Of a DNA stretch of 18,441 nt, positions 14,388 to 18,441 are shown piece by piece. The position numbers were made by a program, and so were the translations under genes. The DNA is taken from the NCBI RefSeq assembly GCF_032075065.1, contig NZ_DAMAZC010000073.1, forward strand, positions 1 through 18,441. The letters are read 5' to 3'. How positions within the stretch are numbered: position 1 is the stretch's first letter; the number at the start of each line of letters is the position of its first letter. A model generated the notes under the pieces. The model was not told where the DNA came from. It searched no databases and saw only the letters and a program-made list of their open reading frames with translations. Source of the DNA: Atlantibacter sp032075065. Its GTDB lineage: Bacteria > Pseudomonadota > Gammaproteobacteria > Enterobacterales > Enterobacteriaceae.

Positions 14388-15266
14388 TTATGCCTGCAAC
14401 TCAAGGCCGGCCAGACGACGCCAGTAACCGTTGCAGTCGCTGTTGGTTTCCAGCGCCAGCGGCGCAGCGCCCGCCTGATTGGCGCGAAAGGCGTTGAGCA
14501 TGTCGATCGTATCGGTACCCATCGGCGAAAGCCGCACCACATCCACCAGACCCTGCATAGAGGTTAATTCGTTGCCGAGATTGTAGACGTAGCCGCTCAT
14601 GGTCTGGATGCCGTTCAGCACAAACACCTGCTGGCCTTCCTGGGAATGGATTACCCGCCCATGTGGGTACTTGATGCAGCAGGTTTCGCATTCATCTTTA
14701 GGCCGATCTTCTGACCGCGCGGTAAAGCAGCGGGCGGAGTAGGCCAGCGGCAGATGGCCGTAGCTCAGCACTTCCACCTCGAACTGCTGGCGAATGCCCA
14801 GCTCTTCGCACTGGGTCAGTAAATTCACCAGCCAGTCGCGGGAGAGTTCTACGGGCATACACCAGCGCATCATGCCCTGTTTCGCCAGGCGGCGCAGCGT
14901 GACGGCGTTATAGCAGTTGAGCGCATGGCTGGCGACAAACGGCAGCCCGCGTTCGAAGGCCATATTCACAGTGCCGAAATCGCTGGCCTCAATCAGAAAC
15001 TCGCCGTTTTCCACATAACGCTTCAGCTCGTTAAGCTCCGACGGCGCCTGTACCAGCGCTAAGGTGGAAATGACGACCTGTTTACCGCTGGCTGCGACGG
15101 TTTTCGCCATCTCCAGCCAATCGCCGACTTTGGTATCGCGGCGCTTGCTGCACACCGACTCGCCGAGATAGACAATATCGGCTTGGCTGCTGGCCGCTGC
15201 CTGATAAAACTGTTCCAGCGTCGCTTTTGGCCAGTAATAGAGCACTGGTCCTAATGAATATTTCAT
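14388..15266 (-). CDS. ubiV: Oxygen-independent ubiquinone hydroxylation protein UbiV
   Basis: UbiV (formerly YhbV) forms a heterodimer with UbiU that carries out the ring hydroxylations of ubiquinone synthesis without oxygen, with prephenate as hydroxyl donor. It is a U32-peptidase-like protein with a [4Fe-4S] cluster. The 292 residues match E. coli, and the four cluster ligands are all present: Cys39 (YLGESVCSKRRD) and Cys180, Cys193 and Cys197 (ARCFTARSEDRPKDECETCC). An AAGGA seven bases before the ATG at 15266 falls in the ten-base spacer after ubiU, so ubiU and ubiV form a tight operon read from right to left. The gene ends four bases from the edge of the 120-bp palindrome. Confidence 0.97.
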   Translation of the reverse strand: MKYSLGPVLYYWPKATLEQFYQAAASSQADIVYLGESVCSKRRDTKVGDWLEMAKTVAASGKQVVISTLALVQAPSELNELKRYVENGEFLIEASDFGTVNMAFERGLPFVASHALNCYNAVTLRRLAKQGMMRWCMPVELSRDWLVNLLTQCEELGIRQQFEVEVLSYGHLPLAYSARCFTARSEDRPKDECETCCIKYPHGRVIHSQEGQQVFVLNGIQTMSGYVYNLGNELTSMQGLVDVVRLSPMGTDTIDMLNAFRANQAGAAPLALETNSDCNGYWRRLAGLELQA

Positions 15267-15276
15267 TGCGGTTCCT

Positions 15277-16272
15277 TTACTGCCATTTGCGGTGATACGC
15301 GCCGAGCGTGGTTTGCGTGCCTTCGGACATCGCGCCGAGGGTATCCATCCATGCCTGCTGCGGCTGGAACTGTTGCGGATCCGCCATACAGCGGTCGATG
15401 GCTTGCCGCCACACTTTCGCCACCTGGCTAACGTAGGCCGGGCTACGCTGGCGGCCTTCGATTTTCACCGAGGCGATATTGGCAGCCAGCAGCTCCGGCA
15501 GCAGTTCCAGGGTATTAAGGCTGGTGGGTTCTTCAAGGGCGTGGTAGCGCTGATCGTCAACCAGATAGCGTCCTTTACACAGCGTTGGATAGCCCGCGTT
15601 TTCTCCTTCCTGATAGCGGTCGATTAGCACGTCATTGAGACGCGATTCCAGCCCCTGGGGTGTCTGCTGCCAGCGAACAAAGCGCGCCGGTGAACAGGCA
15701 CCGACGGTGTTGGGCGATTCGCCGGTCAGGTAAGAAGAGAGATAGCAGCGGCCTTCCGCCATAATGCACAGGCTTCCGAAGGCAAAGACTTCCAGCGGCA
15801 CCGGCGTCACGCGCGCCAGCTGCTTAACCTGATGGATAGACAGCACGCGCGGCAGCACCACCCGGGCCACATTAAAGTTGCGCTGGTAAAAACGGATCGC
15901 CTCTTCATTGGTGGCGGATGCCTGAACCGAGACGTGGCGCTCCACGTGCGGATAGCGCTCGGCGGCGTACTCCAGCATCGCGATATCCGCCAGAATCAGG
16001 GCGTCGGCCCCCGATTGCGCCGCCATATCCACCGCGCGCTCCCAGCGCTGATAGCCATCGGGATGGGCAAAAGTGTTAATCGCAATATGCAGCTTGCGGC
16101 GGTGCTGATGGACCACATTCACCGCTTCCTGAAGTTTCTTATCAGTAAAGTTGAGGCCTGCAAAATGGCGGGCGTTGGTATCGTCTTTCAGGCCGATATA
16201 AACCGCATCAGCCCCATTTTCGATAGCCGCTTTCAGTGCCGGCAAGTTTCCGGCAGGACACAGCAACTCCAT
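15277..16272 (-). CDS. ubiU: Oxygen-independent ubiquinone hydroxylation protein UbiU
   Basis: UbiU (formerly YhbU) is the partner of UbiV and also a U32-family [4Fe-4S] protein. I chose the ATG at 16272 (MELLCPAGNLPALKAAIENG), preceded by AGGA; the frame is open to an ATG at 16302, but that adds ten non-conserved residues (MSAPSPSGNS) and the shorter form gives 331 residues, the E. coli length. Cluster cysteines Cys169, Cys176 and Cys193 are visible in FGSLCIMAEGRCYLS and VGACSPARF, and the fourth (Cys232 in E. coli) is in GYPTLCKGRYL. Conserved U32 signature residues run through EGRCYLSSYLTGES. The gene is divergent from ubiT, with 227 bases between start codons that hold candidate FNR sites. 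Confidence 0.96.
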   Translation of the reverse strand: MELLCPAGNLPALKAAIENGADAVYIGLKDDTNARHFAGLNFTDKKLQEAVNVVHQHRRKLHIAINTFAHPDGYQRWERAVDMAAQSGADALILADIAMLEYAAERYPHVERHVSVQASATNEEAIRFYQRNFNVARVVLPRVLSIHQVKQLARVTPVPLEVFAFGSLCIMAEGRCYLSSYLTGESPNTVGACSPARFVRWQQTPQGLESRLNDVLIDRYQEGENAGYPTLCKGRYLVDDQRYHALEEPTSLNTLELLPELLAANIASVKIEGRQRSPAYVSQVAKVWRQAIDRCMADPQQFQPQQAWMDTLGAMSEGTQTTLGAYHRKWQ

Positions 16273-16325
16273 AGAATTTCCTGAAGGTGAGGGGGCGGAC
16301 ATAAAAAGTCGCCATATTGTTAATG

Positions 16326-16374
16326 AACGGCGATTTTAGTTAACCTGGCGGCGACAAGATTTGATTTGAGGCAG
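16326..16374 (-). promoter_or_regulatory. Candidate FNR-activated ubiUV promoter
   Basis: On the minus strand TAAAAT (16338-16333) is a fair -10. CTGCCTCAAATCAA (16374-16361; plus strand TTGATTTGAGGCAG) matches the FNR consensus at 7 of 10 positions, with one perfect half-site. If RNA starts at 16326, the site is centred at -41.5, the classic position for FNR activation. Known Fnr control of ubiUV in E. coli supports this reading. Confidence 0.5.
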
Positions 16375-16407
16375 TTAAACGCGTATTGATGAAACCAATA
16401 AAGGGGT

Positions 16408-16467
16408 AATCAAAACGTTTAAAATCTTGATTTACGCCGCTATGCCGCAGGAACGATATGGCACAAT
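16408..16467 (+). promoter_or_regulatory. Candidate ubiT control region with FNR-like half-sites
   Basis: AATCAA (16408-16413) and TTGATT (16427-16432) form a dyad around AAACGTTT. TTGATTTACGCCGC (16427-16440) is an FNR-like site with one good half. CACAAT (16462-16467) could be a -10, which would put that site near -40.5. The -35 is poor. The evidence is suggestive only. Confidence 0.3.
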
Positions 16468-16499
16468 AATGGGTCGATAGTTATCAAGGAGTAGAGCTC

Positions 16500-17024
16500 G
16501 TGTTAGATCAACTGCGTTCGCGCCTGGTTCGTCTTGGCCCCTCACTGATGAGGACGCCCGTTAAGCTGGCGCCCTTTGCTCTGAAACGACAGGTTCTTGA
16601 ACAGGTGCTGGCCTGGCAGTTCCGTCAGGCGCTTGAGGAAGGAGAGCTTGAGTTCCTTAACGGGCGCTGGCTATGTATTGAAGTACGGGATATCGGCCTG
16701 AGATGGTTTACCTCGGTGGAAAACGACCGGCTGGTGGTAAAAGAAGATGCGCCGGCGGACGTCAGCTTTAGCGCCGATGCCAGCGATCTTTTAATGATTG
16801 CCGCACGCAAACAGGACCCGGATACGCTATTCTTCCAGCGCCGGTTAATTATTGAAGGCGATACCGAACTTGGTTTGTATGTTAAAAACCTGATGGACGC
16901 CATTGAGCTGGAGTCGATGCCGAAACCGCTGCGCATCATGCTTCTGCAACTGGCTGACTTCGTCGAAGCGGGTCTGAAAGACCAGCCGTCGACCAAAGCA
17001 ACCTCAGTAGGTGAACCATGCTAA
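16500..17024 (+). CDS. ubiT: Ubiquinone biosynthesis accessory factor UbiT (SCP2 domain)
   Basis: UbiT (formerly YhbT) is an SCP2-type lipid-binding protein that acts in the oxygen-independent ubiquinone pathway, in the role UbiJ plays aerobically. The gene starts with GTG at 16500 (MLDQLRSRLVRLGPSLM), eight bases after AAGGAG, and gives 174 residues as in E. coli. The SCP2 core runs from about residue 35 to 140, including the DVSFSADASDLLMIAARKQDPDTLFFQRRL segment and IIEGDTELGLYVKNLMDAIE, which shape the lipid pocket. The last seven bases overlap the start of yhbS. It is divergent from its functional partners ubiU and ubiV, so one control region serves the whole pathway. Confidence 0.96.
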   Translation: MLDQLRSRLVRLGPSLMRTPVKLAPFALKRQVLEQVLAWQFRQALEEGELEFLNGRWLCIEVRDIGLRWFTSVENDRLVVKEDAPADVSFSADASDLLMIAARKQDPDTLFFQRRLIIEGDTELGLYVKNLMDAIELESMPKPLRIMLLQLADFVEAGLKDQPSTKATSVGEPC

Positions 17025-17521
17025 TTCGTGTAGAAATACCCATAGATGCTCCCGGTATTGACGCGCTGCTGCGCCGGACGTTTAAAGACGGCGGCGAGGC
17101 GGATCTAATCCACGATCTGCGTGAAGACGGCATGCTGACGTTAGGGCTGGTGGCTACCGATGATGAAGGGCAGGTGGTCGGCTACGTCGCGTTCAGCCCG
17201 GTGAGCGTGCAGGGTGAAGATCTCCAGTGGGTGGGCCTTGCGCCGCTGGCGGTAGAAGAATCGCTGCGTGGTCAGGGCCTGGCGCGCCAGCTGGTTTACG
17301 AAGGGCTCGATTCCCTGAATGAATTTGGCTACGCCGCCGTGGTAACACTGGGCGATCCGGCACTGTATGGCCGTTTCGGTTTTGAACTGGCCGCGCACTA
17401 CGATTTACACTGCCGCTGGCCGGGGACGGAAGCGGCATTCCAGATCCATCCGCTGGCCCCTGATGCGCTGAAGGGCGTAAGCGGCCTGGTAGAATATCAC
17501 GAGCACTTCAATCGTTTCTAA
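17018..17521 (+). CDS. yhbS: GNAT-family N-acetyltransferase YhbS
   Basis: The 167-residue protein has the GNAT fold and the acetyl-CoA binding motif A around LAPLAVEESLRGQGLARQLVYEG (about 71-93), with the R-G-Q-G-L-A loop. It continues with GYAAVVTLGDPALYGRFGFELA, typical of the YhbS subfamily. The acceptor substrate is not known to me. The ATG at 17018 lies within ubiT (TAA at 17022-17024), so translation is probably coupled to ubiT; no separate promoter is seen. Its 3' end overlaps the 3' end of the convergent yhbQ by 14 bases. Whether it works with the ubiquinone genes or is a passenger cannot be told from sequence. Confidence 0.95.
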   Translation: MLIRVEIPIDAPGIDALLRRTFKDGGEADLIHDLREDGMLTLGLVATDDEGQVVGYVAFSPVSVQGEDLQWVGLAPLAVEESLRGQGLARQLVYEGLDSLNEFGYAAVVTLGDPALYGRFGFELAAHYDLHCRWPGTEAAFQIHPLAPDALKGVSGLVEYHEHFNRF

Positions 17522-17810
17522 TCGCAGGCGCTGGTATATCTGGAAACAGATCCGCCAGCGCGATTTCCCCCGCGACCAGCCGCTCTTTTTCCCGCTTCGG
17601 CAACTGCTTAATACGATACTCAATGCGCAGCGCTTGTGAGCGCTCACCAACTTTTTGAGCGAACACCATGGTTAACGCGCCTTTGCCCCGCAGCGAGCGC
17701 GCGCCTTTACCGGTCTGATGCTGAAGCAGACGGCGTGCGGTATCGGTGGTGACACCGGTATACAGTCGATTGTCGGCGGTGCGAATTAAATAGAGAAACC
17801 AGCAGTTCAT
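17508..17810 (-). CDS. yhbQ: GIY-YIG domain protein YhbQ (UPF0213)
   Basis: This 100-residue protein is almost entirely a GIY-YIG nuclease-like domain. WFLYLIRTADNRLYTGVTTD carries the two motif strands (LYLI and LYTG), followed by the Arg-rich RRLLQHQTGKGARSLRGKG helix region and a late Glu in ALRIEYRIKQLPKREKERLV. I chose the ATG at 17810 (MNCWFLYLIRT) because the E. coli protein has the same length; a frame open to 17849 adds 13 non-conserved residues. No strong Shine-Dalgarno is visible. E. coli YhbQ has been reported to act as a DNA nuclease, which I give from memory. The gene is convergent with yhbS and divergent from yhbP. Confidence 0.93.
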   Translation of the reverse strand: MNCWFLYLIRTADNRLYTGVTTDTARRLLQHQTGKGARSLRGKGALTMVFAQKVGERSQALRIEYRIKQLPKREKERLVAGEIALADLFPDIPAPAIRND

Positions 17811-17905
17811 AAAGCGTATCTGAACGAGGATTTTGCCGCACCTTATCACGCTTTTACTGAAGCGACACTGTGGTAGTGTGTCGGCAAACCCTTTTCGGAG
17901 GCATT

Positions 17906-18328
17906 ATGGAAGCACTGGAAGCCATCAGCCGCTGGCTCGCTAAGCAGCATGTCGTGAGTTACTGCGTAGCGAACGACCAGGATATGTGGTGCGCGAACGC
18001 GTTTTACCTTTATTGCCCGCAGGCAGTGGCGTTTTATCTGCTGAGCGATCCGCAGACGCGGCATGGGCAAATTAGCGGCGGCAAAGCGAGAGTGGCAGGC
18101 ACCATAAGCGGGCAGACAAAAAACGTGGCGTTAATACGCGGGGTACAGTTTAAAGGCGAGATTACGCTGTTGGAGGGTGAAGCGTCAGCAAGCTTTCGCG
18201 AGCGCTACAACCGACGCTTCCCGATAGCCAGAGCGATGTCAGCGCCGGTCTGGTCGATCCGACTGGATGAACTTAAATTTACTGACAACACCCTGGGATT
18301 TGGCAAAAAATTTATCTGGCAACGGTAG
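17906..18328 (+). CDS. yhbP: UPF0306 family protein YhbP
   Basis: The 140-residue protein belongs to UPF0306, with a split-barrel flavin-binding (pyridoxamine-phosphate-oxidase-like) fold by family; no enzymatic function is established to my knowledge. Conserved blocks are ISRWLAKQHVVSYCV, WCANAFYLY, ALIRGVQFKGEI, YNRRFPIARAMSAPVWSIRLDE and the C-terminal KFTDNTLGFGKKFIW. The ATG at 17906 follows GGAGG by four bases; a longer frame from 17870 lacks support. E. coli YhbP is, as I recall, about seven residues longer at the C-terminus, and this copy stops soon after FIWQR. The stop lies three bases from the end of the convergent yhbO. Confidence 0.93.
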   Translation: MEALEAISRWLAKQHVVSYCVANDQDMWCANAFYLYCPQAVAFYLLSDPQTRHGQISGGKARVAGTISGQTKNVALIRGVQFKGEITLLEGEASASFRERYNRRFPIARAMSAPVWSIRLDELKFTDNTLGFGKKFIWQR

Positions 18329-18331
18329 CCG

Positions 18332-18441
18332 TTAGTTGCCGAGCAGGCGTAGCGCCTCGCGGTTAAAGGCCGGTAAATCGTCCGGGGTACGGCTGGTGAC
18401 CAACTGGTCTTTATCGACCACCACTTCCTGGTCGAAAAACT
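18332..18441 (-). CDS. yhbO: DJ-1/PfpI family stress protein YhbO, C-terminal part
   Basis: Only the last 35 codons and stop are in the window, reading FFDQEVVVDKDQLVTSRTPD and ending AFNREALRLLGN. This closely matches the C-terminus of E. coli YhbO, a DJ-1/PfpI-family protein involved in resistance to oxidative, heat and other stress, with reported glyoxalase or deglycase activity that is debated. The catalytic Cys and Glu lie outside the window. The gene continues to the right and is convergent with yhbP at a distance of three bases, so no room exists for separate terminators between the stop codons. Confidence 0.93.
   Translation of the reverse strand, partial: FFDQEVVVDKDQLVTSRTPDDLPAFNREALRLLGN

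Noticed and set aside
14365..14389. Plus-strand terminator at the right arm of the palindrome followed by TTTTTT
   Set aside because: The pairing arm lies 80 bases away and no plus-strand gene precedes it, so I do not call it a terminator.
16272..16302. Longer ubiU start at 16302
   Set aside because: The extra ten residues are not typical of UbiU, and AGGA precedes the ATG at 16272.
17508..17810. YhbQ as a homing endonuclease or mobile-intron remnant because of its GIY-YIG domain
   Set aside because: The protein is a short stand-alone UPF0213 member at its usual chromosomal place, with no intron or intein features nearby.

Overview
The window is a stretch of core chromosome from a member of the Enterobacteriaceae. 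Gene order and protein sequences match the Escherichia coli rimP-to-yhbO region gene for gene. Many proteins (NusA, RpsO, NlpI, the DeaD core) look nearly identical to what I recall of the E. coli versions, while others (Mtr, YhbP, parts of PNPase and IF2) differ enough to suggest a relative such as Enterobacter, Klebsiella, Citrobacter or a neighbouring genus rather than E. coli itself. I cannot fix the genus by eye. No insertion sequence, prophage, CRISPR array, tRNA or rRNA gene was seen.

Left part (1-8750, + strand) is the translation and RNA-metabolism block: 3' part of rimP, nusA, infB, rbfA, truB, rpsO, pnp. It links transcription elongation (NusA), initiation (IF2), 30S maturation (RimP, RbfA), tRNA modification (TruB), ribosomal protein S15 and RNA decay (PNPase). 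The control elements known from E. coli are visible: an rpsO promoter after truB, an S15 operator region, the rpsO terminator, and a long hairpin in the pnp leader where RNase III and PNPase act. A likely antisense small RNA (SraG/PsrO type) faces pnp. infB contains a 10-N assembly gap just before the GTPase G1 motif. The gap hides about 100 bp and puts the two halves in different frames on paper only.

Middle part (8825-13251): nlpI (outer-membrane lipoprotein), the 26-codon yrbN overlapping the start of deaD, deaD (cold-shock DEAD-box helicase with an RGG-rich tail), then mtr (tryptophan permease). A short deaD-mtr spacer packs a TyrR box, the deaD terminator and a TrpR operator.

Right part (13257-18441): yhbW (flavin monooxygenase-like), ubiV and ubiU on the minus strand, ubiT and yhbS on the plus strand, yhbQ (minus), yhbP (plus) and the 3' end of yhbO (minus). 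UbiU, UbiV and UbiT form the oxygen-independent ubiquinone pathway; all four iron-sulphur cysteines of UbiV are present, and three of the four of UbiU can be placed exactly. Their divergent promoter region carries several FNR-type half-sites, one of them at -41.5 from a plausible ubiU start.

The region is largely ordinary core genome. I do not see a new multi-gene system. The most unusual item is a roughly 120-bp interrupted palindrome between ubiV and yhbW that could couple translation of the two genes. Other points worth checking are the infB gap, the apparent loss of the third IF2 start codon, and the FNR half-site cluster.
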